This document shows positions 22,269 through 30,495 of a DNA stretch of 47,807 nucleotides, piece by piece. The notes below the pieces were generated by a model, which searched no databases, was not told the origin of the DNA, and worked only from the letters and a program-made list of their open reading frames with translations. How positions within the stretch are numbered: position 1 is the stretch's first letter; each line of letters opens with the position of its first letter. The stretch comes from VRUE01 sp036376775 (GTDB taxonomy: Bacteria; Actinomycetota; Thermoleophilia; Solirubrobacterales; 70-9): contig DASUZP010000053.1 in assembly GCA_036376775.1 (NCBI GenBank), positions 1-47,807 on the forward strand. Direction: 5' to 3'. The position numbers and the translations under genes were made by a program.

Positions 22269-23123
22269 ATGAAGGTGCTCGTCGCCGGCGCGGCGGGGAT
22301 GCTGGGCCGCGACGTCATGCTGGCCGCCGGCAATGCCGGCCATCAGGTGGTCGGCTTCGGCCATACCGAGCTCGATATCGGCGACGCTGCCGCGGTCGGC
22401 GCCAAGGTCGAGGGCGAGCGTCCCGACGTGGTCATCAACTGCGCCGCCTGGACCGATGTCGACGGCGCCGAGGAGGCCGAGGAGGAGGCCACCCGGATCA
22501 ACGGCGCCGGCGCCGGCAATGTCGCCGCTGCCGCTGCCACCGTGGGGGCCTCGGTCGTCTACGTCGGCAGCGATTACGTCTTCGACGGCAGCAAGGGCTC
22601 GCCCTACGTCGAGAGCGACCAGACCGCGCCGCTCTCCGCGTACGGTCGCAGCAAGCTGGCCGGGGAGGAGGCGACGCGGGCGGCCAACAAGCGCCACTTC
22701 GTCGTCCGCTCGGCCTGGCTGTTCGGTGCCGGCGGGCCAAACTTCGTCGAGACGATGCTGCGCCTCGCCGCCGATCATGGCGAGGTCCTGGTGGTGCGGG
22801 ACCAGGTCGGCTCGCCCACCTACACCTGGCACCTCGCCTATGGCATCGTCCGCCTGATCGAGGGGGTCGAGTTCGGCATCCATCACATGGCCGCCGCCGG
22901 CGCCTGCTCCTGGTATGAGTTCGCGCGTGAGATCTTCGAGCAGGCAAACGTCGAGTGCAAAGTGATGTCGGCGACCACCGAGATGCTCGGCCGCCCGGCG
23001 CCCCGTCCCGCCTACTCGGCGCTGGCGAGCCAGCGGGAGCATGCGATCGAACTTCCCTCGTGGCAGGACGGCCTCGCCGCCTACCTGGCGCAGCGGCGCG
23101 CCGAGACGGAGGCTCCCGCGTGA
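22269..23123 (+). CDS. rmlD: dTDP-4-dehydrorhamnose reductase
   Basis: RmlD performs the last step to dTDP-L-rhamnose, an NAD(P)H-dependent reduction at C4. The 284-residue protein begins MKVLVAGAAGMLGRDVMLAA (cofactor glycine motif). VVINCAAWTDVDGAEE, YVGSDYVFDGSKGSPYVESD and the catalytic YGRSK (about residue 120) are all family hallmarks. VRSAWLFGAGGPNFVETML is also typical. The ATG lies in cgATGA, overlapping the stop of an 11-codon ORF (22237-22272) that may couple translation. The gene leads rmlD-rmlB-rmlC, with overlaps of 4 and 1 bp, a non-enterobacterial order. Confidence 0.93.
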   Translation: MKVLVAGAAGMLGRDVMLAAGNAGHQVVGFGHTELDIGDAAAVGAKVEGERPDVVINCAAWTDVDGAEEAEEEATRINGAGAGNVAAAAATVGASVVYVGSDYVFDGSKGSPYVESDQTAPLSAYGRSKLAGEEATRAANKRHFVVRSAWLFGAGGPNFVETMLRLAADHGEVLVVRDQVGSPTYTWHLAYGIVRLIEGVEFGIHHMAAAGACSWYEFAREIFEQANVECKVMSATTEMLGRPAPRPAYSALASQREHAIELPSWQDGLAAYLAQRRAETEAPA

Positions 23124-24103
23124 GGATCCTGGTCACCGGCGCCGCCGGCTTCATCGGTTCCACCTATGTGCGCCTGATCGGCGACGAGCACCAGGTGCGG
23201 GTGCTCGACAAGCTCACCTACGCCGGTCGCCGCGAGAACCTGCCCGACGGCACCGAGCTGGTGGTGGGCGCGATCGAGGATCCTGTCGTGGTCCGCGAGG
23301 CGATGGAGGGCTGCGAGGCCGTCGTCAACTTCGCCGCCGAGTCCCACGTCGACCGCTCGATCGAGGACCAGGACGCATTCGCCCGCACCCATGTGATCGG
23401 CACCGGCACGTTGCTCGACGCCGCCCGTGAGCTGGGAGTCGATCGCTACCTGCAGGTCTCCACCGACGAGGTCTACGGCTCGATCGATTCCGGCTCCTTC
23501 ACCGAGACCTCGCCGCTCGATCCCTCCTCGCCCTACTCGGCGACCAAGGCCGCCGGCGACCTGCTCGTCTCCGCCCACTTCCATACCTACGGCACCGAGG
23601 CCTCGATCGTGCGCGGCTCCAACAACTACGGCCCACGCCAGTACCCGGAGAAGCTGATCCCGTTGATGGTGTTGAACGCGATCCACGGCGACTCGCTGCC
23701 GGTCTACGGCGACGGTCGTCAGGTACGCAACTGGCTCTACGTCGAGGACTTCTGCCGCGGCATCCACACGGTGCTGATGAACGGTCGCTCCGGCGAGGCC
23801 TACAACGTCGGCGGCCCCGACGAGTGCGAGAACATCGAGGTGGTCAAGCGGGTGATCGAGCTGAGTGGGGGGGACGAGTCGCAGATCGAGTACGTCACCG
23901 ACCGCCCCGGTCACGACCGTCGTTACTCGCTCTCCTCGGAGAAGCTGCGCGCCGAGCTCGGTTGGGAGGCCCAGGTCCACTTCGCCGAGGGCCTGGAGCG
24001 CACCGTGCGGTGGTACCGCGACAACGAGGAGTGGTGGGGTCCGATCCGCTCCGGCGAGTACCGCGAGTACTACGAAAAGCAGTACGGCAAAGCGCTGAGC
24101 TGA
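23120..24103 (+). CDS. rmlB: dTDP-glucose 4,6-dehydratase
   Basis: RmlB turns dTDP-glucose into dTDP-4-keto-6-deoxyglucose, the branch point for rhamnose and for the 3-amino sugar genes downstream. The 327-residue protein starts at GTG 23120, overlapping the rmlD stop (GTGA). It shows VRILVTGAAGFIGSTYVRLI, FAAESHVDRSIEDQ and STDEVYGSID with the active-site Thr-Asp-Glu. The catalytic SPYSATKAAGD, RGSNNYGPRQYPEKLIPL and TDRPGHDRRYSL also match. All canonical motifs are intact. Length is slightly below the usual 340-360 residues. Confidence 0.95.
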   Translation: MRILVTGAAGFIGSTYVRLIGDEHQVRVLDKLTYAGRRENLPDGTELVVGAIEDPVVVREAMEGCEAVVNFAAESHVDRSIEDQDAFARTHVIGTGTLLDAARELGVDRYLQVSTDEVYGSIDSGSFTETSPLDPSSPYSATKAAGDLLVSAHFHTYGTEASIVRGSNNYGPRQYPEKLIPLMVLNAIHGDSLPVYGDGRQVRNWLYVEDFCRGIHTVLMNGRSGEAYNVGGPDECENIEVVKRVIELSGGDESQIEYVTDRPGHDRRYSLSSEKLRAELGWEAQVHFAEGLERTVRWYRDNEEWWGPIRSGEYREYYEKQYGKALS

Positions 24104-24651
24104 TGCCGCGGCGGCTGGAGACGAAACTCGACGGCGTCGTCCTGCTCGAGCCCGAGGTCCACGGCGACGCCCGCGGCTTCATGGTCGAGACCTACCGTAG
24201 GGACGGTTGGGCGGAGCTGGGTATCGAGGTCGAGTTCGTCCAGCACAACCACTCGCGCTCCTCGCGGGGTACGCTGCGGGGACTCCATTTCCAGACCGAG
24301 CCGGGTCAGGCGAAGCTGGTCCGCTGCCCGCGCGGCAAGATCTTCGACGTCGCCGTCGACCTGCGCCGCGGCTCGCCCACCTTCGGACAATGGGAGGGGC
24401 ACGAGCTCGACGACGAGTCTCACCGCCAGCTCTTCATCCCGGTCGGCTTCGGCCATGGCTTCGCCGTGCTCAGCGAGGAAGCCGACGTCACCTACCTGCT
24501 CTCCAGCGCCTATGACCCGGCGACCGAGGCGGGCATAGCCTGGGACGACCCCGACGTGGGCGTCGAGTGGCCGGTGGCGCAGCCCCTTTTGAGCGAGCGC
24601 GACAAGGCCGCCCCGCACCTCGCCGAGCTGGGCGCGCCGCCGCCCTTTTGA
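24103..24651 (+). CDS. rmlC: dTDP-4-dehydrorhamnose 3,5-epimerase
   Basis: RmlC epimerises C3 and C5 of the RmlB product before reduction by RmlD. The 182-residue cupin begins MPRRLETKLDGVVLLEPEVH. DARGFMVETYR precedes the core, TLRGLHFQTEPGQAKLVRCP holds the catalytic His, and KIFDVAVDLRRGSPTFGQW and IPVGFGHGFAVLSEEADV follow. The start overlaps the rmlB stop by one base (TGATG). Length and motifs are ordinary for the family. It completes the rhamnose pathway with rmlA at 19042. Confidence 0.94.
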   Translation: MPRRLETKLDGVVLLEPEVHGDARGFMVETYRRDGWAELGIEVEFVQHNHSRSSRGTLRGLHFQTEPGQAKLVRCPRGKIFDVAVDLRRGSPTFGQWEGHELDDESHRQLFIPVGFGHGFAVLSEEADVTYLLSSAYDPATEAGIAWDDPDVGVEWPVAQPLLSERDKAAPHLAELGAPPPF

Positions 24652-24670
24652 GCGGCAAGGTATCTGCCGC

Positions 24671-24707
24671 CATGTCGTCATTTTCGCCGCAAAATGACGA
24701 CGACATG
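24671..24707. repeat. Inverted repeat between convergent rmlC and GT2 gene
   Basis: GTCGTCATTTT (24674-24684) and AAAATGACGAC (24691-24701) form a perfect 11-bp stem with loop CGCCGC. CATGTCGTC (24671-24679) can also pair with GACGACATG (24699-24707). The right arm carries one extra GAC triplet, giving two registers. The AT/GC pattern and lack of a T-run argue against a simple intrinsic terminator. A protein-binding site or a bidirectional terminator is possible. Nothing else is recognised in the 159-bp gap 24652-24810. Confidence 0.6.
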
Positions 24708-24810
24708 TCTTATGTCCGGATGCCAGTTAGTGCCGGGAGTTTTGGCGTCGAGGACATCTGCTCTGAGATCTCGCTTACCCGAGCTGCAGCAGTGCGGTCC
24801 GATTGGGGAT

Positions 24811-25701
24811 TCATTGCGAATCTTCCGGGTGTCCTCGAGTACTGGTTATCGCCAGGCTCACGGCGAGTTTGAGTCCGATACCGATATAGACGGCAGCGTT
24901 GATCAACGCGTTGTGGTCGGGGGCGTCGAAGCGACGGTAGAACCGCGCCATGCCTCGGTGAAAGGCGACCTCCTGGCGAAATGCTCGCCTGGTCCCGCTC
25001 GATCCTCCCTTGACGTGAAGTGCGGTACCGGCTGGCTCGTAGAAGACCTTCCAGCCCGCATCCCAGAAGCGGTGGCACCAGTCGAGATCCTCCATATAGA
25101 GCCAGTAGCCCTCATCCAGTAGACCGACCTCCTGAACCGCCTCTGCCCGGCAGAGCATGAAGGCGCCATTGACGGCGTCGACCTCGCCCGGATCGTCGTC
25201 ACCGAGCTCCGTTGCCCGATACTGGCTCAGCGCGCTCGATGCGCCCTCGGTTCGGCCGATGCCGGTGAAGTGGGCAAGGGCGGAAAGGGGAGTGGGGAAG
25301 GAGCGCTTGCAGGCGTGGTCAAGCTCGCCGCTCTCGGTGACCAGCTTGACCCCGACCATGCCGATGCGCTCGTCGCCACCCAACCGATCGAGTCCGGCGT
25401 CCAGCGTGCCAGCGTAGATCTCAGTATCGGGGTTGAGGAGCAGAACGGTGTCCGATTTGGCCTCTCGTATGGCGAGGTTGTTGGCGGCAGAGAAGCCGAT
25501 GTTGCTCTCACGGATCAGGCGGACCCTCGGGAACTCGCGCGCAACCATGTCCGGGGTCCCGTCCGTGCTGCCGCTGTCGACCACGGTGACGGTCATCCCG
25601 CCGGTTGGCGGATGTGCTTCCAGTGACGCCAGGCAGCGGCGCAGCAGCTCTTCAGCTCCATGACTGACGATGATCGTCTCCAGCGCGACGCGGTCGGGCA
25701 C
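24811..25701 (-). CDS. GT2 glycosyltransferase, WbbL rhamnosyltransferase-like
   Basis: This 296-residue protein begins at GTG 25701. It has ETIIVSHGAEELLRRCLASL, VTVVDSGSTDGTPDM and SNIGFSAANNLAIREAKSD. LLLNPDTEI is the DXD-like donor site, and LLDEGYWLYMEDLDWCHRFWDAGWKVFYEP is the ED acceptor and catalytic block seen in rhamnosyltransferases such as mycobacterial WbbL. A C-terminal hydrophobic stretch (AAVYIGIGLKLAVSLAI) may tether it to the membrane. Standing beside rmlDBC it is a good candidate to use dTDP-rhamnose. The family match is strong; the donor is inferred from context. Confidence 0.85.
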   Translation of the reverse strand: MPDRVALETIIVSHGAEELLRRCLASLEAHPPTGGMTVTVVDSGSTDGTPDMVAREFPRVRLIRESNIGFSAANNLAIREAKSDTVLLLNPDTEIYAGTLDAGLDRLGGDERIGMVGVKLVTESGELDHACKRSFPTPLSALAHFTGIGRTEGASSALSQYRATELGDDDPGEVDAVNGAFMLCRAEAVQEVGLLDEGYWLYMEDLDWCHRFWDAGWKVFYEPAGTALHVKGGSSGTRRAFRQEVAFHRGMARFYRRFDAPDHNALINAAVYIGIGLKLAVSLAITSTRGHPEDSQ

Positions 25702-25707
25702 GCGCGC

Positions 25708-25713
25708 ATCCTA
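25708..25713 (-). promoter_or_regulatory. -10 element TAGGAT (minus strand) for GT2 gene at 25701
   Basis: On the minus strand TAGGAT is followed by 6 nt (GCGCGC) and GTG 25701, with no ribosome site. It fits the leaderless pattern seen at other transcription-unit starts here. Confidence 0.45.
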
Positions 25714-25775
25714 GGTGCACTTGGAAACCGCTAGTGTGCCTTCGCGTACATGCAGGTGCTTGGGCCCAGCCGTCA

Positions 25776-26885
25776 ATGAGGATCGCCGCCAACGATTTTG
25801 CCCGCCAGTGGCAGGAGGTGGGTGAAGATGTGATCACCGCCGTTGATCGAGTTGGCCAAAGTGGCCGCCTGATTCTCGGAGAGGAGGTAGAAGCCTTTGA
25901 GCGCGAATTCTCCGCATGGTGGGGCGCGCCGTTCGCTGTTGGGGTCGCCAGCGGGCTGGATGCGCTGGAGATCGCGTTGCGCTGCGCTGGCGTGGGCCGT
26001 GGCACGCGCGTCATGACTACGCCGCTGACGGCATTCGCGACCATTCTGGCGGTGCTCCGAGCGGGGGGCGAACTGGTGTGGTGCGACGTCTCCGATTCGG
26101 GCGGTATGGATCTCAAGCGGGCCGAACAGGTTCTTGATGCCGACCCCTCGATCGGAGTGGTCCTGCCCGTTCATCTCTACGGGCACCCGCTCGATCCGGC
26201 GGGCCTGGAACGCCTCGCCCGCGATCACGACGTGATCGTGATCGAGGATTGCGCCCAGGCGGCAGGCGCCAGCCGGGACGGGCGGTCGACCGGGCTGGCT
26301 GGGCTGGCAGCGGCGGTCAGCCTCTACCCGACCAAGAACCTCGGCGCGATGGGTGACGGGGGTGTCCTGCTCACCGCCGACGAAGACGTAGCTGGCCGGG
26401 CGCGAAGGTTGCGCGACTACGGCCAGGCGAGCCGCTACGAGCATGTCGAGCTCGGTCTCAACAGCAGGCTGGACGAGCTTCATGCCGCGATCCTGCGGAG
26501 GGCGCTCCTACCGCGACTCGATGCCTGGCTAGAGCGGAGACGGGAAATCGCCGCTCGCTACGCGGACGCGCTGGGCGCTGGTTCCCTGCGACCAATCGTC
26601 GCGCAAGGCGGAGAGTCGGCCCATCACCTCTACCCGGTGGAGGTCACTGACGGCGACCCGAGCGCGGTTGCCGCGACGCTTTCCGATCGGGGGGTCGCCG
26701 TCGGCCGCCATTATCCGTTCCTCTGCCCAGACCAGACCGCCGTTGCGGGTATTGGAGCGGAGGCCGACGCGCTCGAGGTAGCAAGGCGAGTCTCCGAGCG
26801 CGAGATCTCGTTGCCGATCCACCCCTATCTGGAGGATCTGGAAGTGGAGGCCGTGATCGAGGCGTGCCTGGAGTGCGGAGGGTGA
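25776..26885 (+). CDS. fdtB: DegT/DnrJ/EryC1-family sugar 3-aminotransferase, FdtB/QdtB-like
   Basis: These PLP enzymes convert keto-sugars to amino-sugars on the nucleotide. The 369-residue frame starts at ATG 25776; upstream in-frame starts lack support. It shows RLILGEEVEAFEREFSAWW, VGVASGLDALEIALRCAG and VLPVHLYGHPLDP. IEDCAQAAGAS follows, then SLYPTKNLGAMGDGGVLLT with the PLP-binding Lys, and LGLNSRLDELHAAIL. Downstream genes encode a GT2 and a fused acetyltransferase/3,4-ketoisomerase. That set supports a 3-amino-3,6-dideoxyhexose pathway from the RmlB product (FdtB/QdtB role). The exact stereochemistry (Fuc3N or Qui3N) cannot be told from sequence by eye. Confidence 0.86.
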   Translation: MRIAANDFARQWQEVGEDVITAVDRVGQSGRLILGEEVEAFEREFSAWWGAPFAVGVASGLDALEIALRCAGVGRGTRVMTTPLTAFATILAVLRAGGELVWCDVSDSGGMDLKRAEQVLDADPSIGVVLPVHLYGHPLDPAGLERLARDHDVIVIEDCAQAAGASRDGRSTGLAGLAAAVSLYPTKNLGAMGDGGVLLTADEDVAGRARRLRDYGQASRYEHVELGLNSRLDELHAAILRRALLPRLDAWLERRREIAARYADALGAGSLRPIVAQGGESAHHLYPVEVTDGDPSAVAATLSDRGVAVGRHYPFLCPDQTAVAGIGAEADALEVARRVSEREISLPIHPYLEDLEVEAVIEACLECGG

Positions 26886-27832
26886 GCGGCCCCCGCAACT
26901 CCCTCGTGATCCCGGTATACGGCAATCGGGACACGATCGAGGCCCTCGTTGCGGCGGTGGAGGGAATCGGAGAGCGCATCGACGGTGACCTCGAGGCGAT
27001 CTTCGTGGTCGATGGCAGTCCAGACGACTCGCGCGACCTCTTGGCGAAGGCGCTGGGGGTCAGTTCTCTGGAGGCCAGGGTCGTCGAGCATTCGCGGAAC
27101 TTCGGTTCCTTTGCCGCGATCCGCACCGGCATGAGCCTTGCGCGCGGGGGGTACATCGCGGCGATGGCGGCTGACTTACAGGAGCCGCCCGAGCTGGTCG
27201 TCGAGTTCCTCAACCGCCTGCACGGCGGGGGGGTTGACGTCGTCGCCGGCAAGCGGGCGAGTCGCGACGATCGCGGCGACGCCTTCTCCAAGCTCTACTG
27301 GCTGCTCTACCGGCGATTTGTAATGAGCGAGATTCCCGTCGGAGGCGCCGACGTCTTCGCCTGCACGGCCGGCGTCCGTGACGTGGTCTGTTCGTTGGAG
27401 CACACCCACACGTCACTGATCGGCCAGCTCTTTTGGGTCGGATTTCGACGTCAGCTCATCTCCTACGATCGGGGCAGGTCTCCAGGGGAGAGCGGCTGGA
27501 CCCTGCGCCGCAAGCTGCGCTATCTCTCCGACAGCGTCTTCGCCTTCACCGACCTACCGGTGAGGATGCTCTGGCTGGTGGGTCTACTGGGCATGGTGGT
27601 CGGGGTGCTCCTGGCAATCGCCGTGTTTGTCGCCCGCGTCGCGGGGACGGTGTCGGTGCCGGGTTACACCGCCACCATCCTGGTCATCGTCTTCTTCGGC
27701 AGCTTCAACATGATCGGTCTCGGCATCATCGGCTCCTATGTGTGGCGCGCCTACGACACCGTGAAGGGGCGTCCCGGGGCCATCGTGCGCGATGTGCTGG
27801 AGTTCCCGGCTGAAAGGGATGCCAATGGATGA
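26882..27832 (+). CDS. GT2 glycosyltransferase with two C-terminal membrane helices (GtrB/ArnC-like)
   Basis: This 316-residue protein starts at GTG 26882 after GGAGTGCGGAGG and overlaps the aminotransferase stop by 4 bp. The GT2 domain has NSLVIPVYGNRDTIEALV, AIFVVDGSPDDSRDLL and SRNFGSFAAIRTGMSLARG. AAMAADLQEPPEL is the donor-binding acid region. Two hydrophobic helices follow at about residues 230-290 (MLWLVGLLGMVVGVLLAIAV and TATILVIVFFGSFNMIGLGI), then a short tail. This is the GtrB/ArnC/DPMS layout that loads a sugar onto undecaprenyl phosphate at the membrane. It may handle the amino sugar made by its neighbours, or the donor for the GT-C-like protein at 28766. Confidence 0.86.
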   Translation: MSGPRNSLVIPVYGNRDTIEALVAAVEGIGERIDGDLEAIFVVDGSPDDSRDLLAKALGVSSLEARVVEHSRNFGSFAAIRTGMSLARGGYIAAMAADLQEPPELVVEFLNRLHGGGVDVVAGKRASRDDRGDAFSKLYWLLYRRFVMSEIPVGGADVFACTAGVRDVVCSLEHTHTSLIGQLFWVGFRRQLISYDRGRSPGESGWTLRRKLRYLSDSVFAFTDLPVRMLWLVGLLGMVVGVLLAIAVFVARVAGTVSVPGYTATILVIVFFGSFNMIGLGIIGSYVWRAYDTVKGRPGAIVRDVLEFPAERDANG

Positions 27833-28769
27833 GGTATTCGTACATGAGCGCGGCATCTGCGAGAGCGACGAGGTCGGCCCGCGCACCCGCATCTGGGCAT
27901 TCGCGCACGTCCTGCCGGGCGCTCGCGTCGGCTCTGATTGCAACATCTGTGATGGCGTCTTCATCGAGGGCAAGGTCGAGGTCGGCGATCGGGTGACGAT
28001 CAAGCCGGGTGTGCAGCTCTGGGACGGGATCAGGCTCGAGGACGACGTCTTCGTCGGGCCCAACGCCACCTTCACCAACGATCCCTTTCCCCGCAGTCGC
28101 GTCTGGCTCGACGAGCACCCCAGTACGGTGGTCAGGAGCGGAGCGTCGATTGGCGCCAATGCGACGATCCTGCCCGGTATCGAGATCGGACGCGGCGCGA
28201 TGGTCGGCGCCGGCGCTGTGGTAACGCGCCCGGTCCCGCCTAACGCGATCGTCAGCGGCAACCCGGCCAAGATCCACGGCTACGTCGAGGCGAAATCCCG
28301 GTCGGCGACGGCTGTCAGCATCGGCGCAGAGCCCGGTCGACGCGACCTGGATGTAGGCGGCGCTCACTTGCAGAGGCTTGCGGAGTTTTCCGACCTGCGG
28401 GGAAAGCTCACCGCTGGCGAGCTCCCCGACGAGGGGGTGCCATTCCAGCCGCGGCGGTGGTTTCTCGTCTATGACGTGCCCAGCCGCGAGGTTCGCGGCG
28501 AGCACGCTCACCGTGTTTGCCATCAGTTTCTGATCTGTGTCTCGGGCCGGGTCAACATTGCGGTTGACGACGGAAGACGACGAGCCGAAGTGGTGCTCGA
28601 CGAGCCCACGGTAGGTCTGTATATCCCGCCACGTGTCTGGGCCAGTCAGTATCGCTACGACGACAGCGCGGTTCTGTTGGTCCTCGCGTCCGACCCATAC
28701 GATTCCAACGACTACGTCCGGGAGTACGAGACGTTCCTGAATTGCGTTGAACAAGGCTGGAAGACGTGA
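27825..28769 (+). CDS. fdtD: Bifunctional sugar N-acetyltransferase / dTDP-4-keto-6-deoxyglucose 3,4-ketoisomerase (FdtD-like fusion)
   Basis: This 314-residue fusion has an N-terminal left-handed beta-helix acetyltransferase (about residues 1-155; IWAFAHVLPGARVGSDCNI, VFVGPNATFTNDPFPRS, ATILPGIEIGRGAMVGAGAV, VSGNPAKIHGYV). Its C-terminal cupin (about 185-314; GEHAHRVCHQFLICVSGRVN, PPRVWASQYRYDD, YDSNDYVREYETFL) is of the FdtA/WxcM type. FdtA-type enzymes move the ketone from C4 to C3 and FdtC-type enzymes acetylate the 3-amino group. A bifunctional protein of this order is known from Shewanella denitrificans (FdtD). ATG 27825 fits the ribosome site AAAGGG better than ATG 27819. Start and stop both overlap neighbouring genes. 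Confidence 0.88.
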   Translation: MDEVFVHERGICESDEVGPRTRIWAFAHVLPGARVGSDCNICDGVFIEGKVEVGDRVTIKPGVQLWDGIRLEDDVFVGPNATFTNDPFPRSRVWLDEHPSTVVRSGASIGANATILPGIEIGRGAMVGAGAVVTRPVPPNAIVSGNPAKIHGYVEAKSRSATAVSIGAEPGRRDLDVGGAHLQRLAEFSDLRGKLTAGELPDEGVPFQPRRWFLVYDVPSREVRGEHAHRVCHQFLICVSGRVNIAVDDGRRRAEVVLDEPTVGLYIPPRVWASQYRYDDSAVLLVLASDPYDSNDYVREYETFLNCVEQGWKT

Positions 28770-30445
28770 GTGCGGGCGGGTCGCTGACGGCCGATGGCCT
28801 GGCGACTGAGTCAAGGCTCTCGCGGGCGTTGAGAGCGCTGCGCTTGGAACGCCGTCTGAGTGTGGGGGAGCTTTGTATTGCGCTCATCGGCCTCGGGGCG
28901 ATCGGCCTGCTTGCTCTGGGGCCACGCATACAACATGGCGGCTTCAGCATGGACGACTGGTCTAACGCTGTCTTAGCGCTCAACCCTTCCGGCTCCCGCG
29001 ACTTCGGCCATGCGCTCTCAGATTTCGCCAGCTTCACTATTTACAGGCCGGTCTTGGTGGTCTACGTGCCGCTGACTTACTTCGTGTTTGGCATGCATAT
29101 GCACTACCACCTGGCGTTCGCCGCCGTTCTCGCGGTTCTGGTGGCGACGATGTTCTACGGCGTGTTGCGCACGCTGGGGGTCCCGTGGGTCCATGCTGCA
29201 ACTATCTCCGCGTTGACGATCGTGTTTCCTTGGTCCGATTCGACTCGCTTGTGGGTCACGGCCGATCAGCTCACTCTTTCTCTTTTCTTCATGTTCGCGG
29301 GTCTCCTGATTGCATTGCAGGGACTGAGGCGACCGGGATGGAAATGGCATGGCTGCGCGGTATTGCTCTATTTGTTGTCGATCCTTACTTATGAAATTAC
29401 CCTCCCGCTTATAGCTTGCTTGGGGGTGCTCTACTGGGTTCTTGTGGGTTGGCAGGCGGCGAAATGGCGTTGGCTGGCTGACCTGACGGTGGCCGTAGCC
29501 GGCGGGATCTGGGTTTGGACCAACACCGTGAAAACCAAATCCGGAATCTCCGATGATCTGGCGCACTCTGGGGAAATCATCAAGAAGGGAGGGGAGATAT
29601 TTGGGCGCGCCGCCTTTCCTTTTGGGTCTCCGGAGACGGGATTGGTCCTCGCTGTCGTGGCAGTTTTGCTCTGCCTGGGCGTGTGGGCTCGCTTTGCCTT
29701 CCCGCAGCGGTTCGCTTCACAGGGGAGCTGGGGTCTTCAGCAGTGGCTCGCCCTCACCGCTGGCGGTGTCGTTCTGGCGAGCCTGGGCTGGGTCATCTTC
29801 ATCCCCGCTGAGCCCTACTACACGCCGACGATCTTCGGGGAAGTGAACCGTGTCAACGGATTGGCCGCCTTTGGCTTGATCCTGGCCGTATACGGCTCGT
29901 TCGGAACCCTGGCTGTCCTGGTTTGCCAGGCGGGTGCGCGCGGCAGGCTGCCTGCAGCCGTTCTCACGGCGTTGTTGGGCGTCGTTCTCCTGGCTTCTTA
30001 CACGCATGTTTTGAGGCGGCATATCCAGCTCTGGAATACGGCGTATGACGCATCGGCGTTCGCGATTCAGGAGACGAAGCGCCAGCTTCCGCGCCTACCC
30101 TCGGGTACCACGGTAATTGCCAGTGGCTATCCGGCGTACCAGGCGCCAGGCGTACCGATCTTGGCGACCGATTGGGACTATGACGGCATGGTCAGGATGG
30201 AATATGCCGATAGCTCCCTGTCGGCATATCCACTCTTGGAATATCTTCATGTCCGTCTGGTATGTAGGGCCGAGGACATGGCGGTGCAAATTGAGGGCCG
30301 CCCAGAAAGGACCGTCGCTTATGGGACCGTGCGATTGCTGGACCTCGCAACGGGGGTACACGCAAATCCGAAGAGTCCAGACGAATGCCGTCGAGAGGTG
30401 GATGAATATGTTCCAGGTCCGACGTTCCTGTCGGAAACCTATTGA
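28766..30445 (+). CDS. Polytopic membrane protein, GT-C-like, low-GC segment
   Basis: The 559-residue protein starts at GTG 28766 in GTGA with the previous stop. A membrane span is followed by HGGFSMDDWSNAVLAL; the Asp-Asp pair in the first outer loop matches the two GT-C-like paralogues at 3212 and 9940. About ten further spans lead to a soluble tail (TTVIASGYPAYQAPGVPIL and onward). Base composition falls here: bases 29341-29400 are 42 percent GC by count against about 70 percent elsewhere, and rare AT-ending codons appear. This suggests later acquisition or relaxed history. A role as transferase or glycan-modifying membrane enzyme is inferred from topology only. Confidence 0.65.
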   Translation: MSAGGSLTADGLATESRLSRALRALRLERRLSVGELCIALIGLGAIGLLALGPRIQHGGFSMDDWSNAVLALNPSGSRDFGHALSDFASFTIYRPVLVVYVPLTYFVFGMHMHYHLAFAAVLAVLVATMFYGVLRTLGVPWVHAATISALTIVFPWSDSTRLWVTADQLTLSLFFMFAGLLIALQGLRRPGWKWHGCAVLLYLLSILTYEITLPLIACLGVLYWVLVGWQAAKWRWLADLTVAVAGGIWVWTNTVKTKSGISDDLAHSGEIIKKGGEIFGRAAFPFGSPETGLVLAVVAVLLCLGVWARFAFPQRFASQGSWGLQQWLALTAGGVVLASLGWVIFIPAEPYYTPTIFGEVNRVNGLAAFGLILAVYGSFGTLAVLVCQAGARGRLPAAVLTALLGVVLLASYTHVLRRHIQLWNTAYDASAFAIQETKRQLPRLPSGTTVIASGYPAYQAPGVPILATDWDYDGMVRMEYADSSLSAYPLLEYLHVRLVCRAEDMAVQIEGRPERTVAYGTVRLLDLATGVHANPKSPDECRREVDEYVPGPTFLSETY

Positions 30446-30495
30446 GCCCCATGCCGGAGTCTGTCGGCCGTGGGCAATGCAATAATGATTGACCC

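Noticed and set aside
24672..24872. Plus-strand ORF (66 codons from ATG 24672) starting in the inverted repeat after rmlC
   Set aside because: Weak ribosome site, no recognisable family, and it runs antisense into the end of the GT2 gene at 24811. The start coincides with the palindrome, so it is more likely chance.
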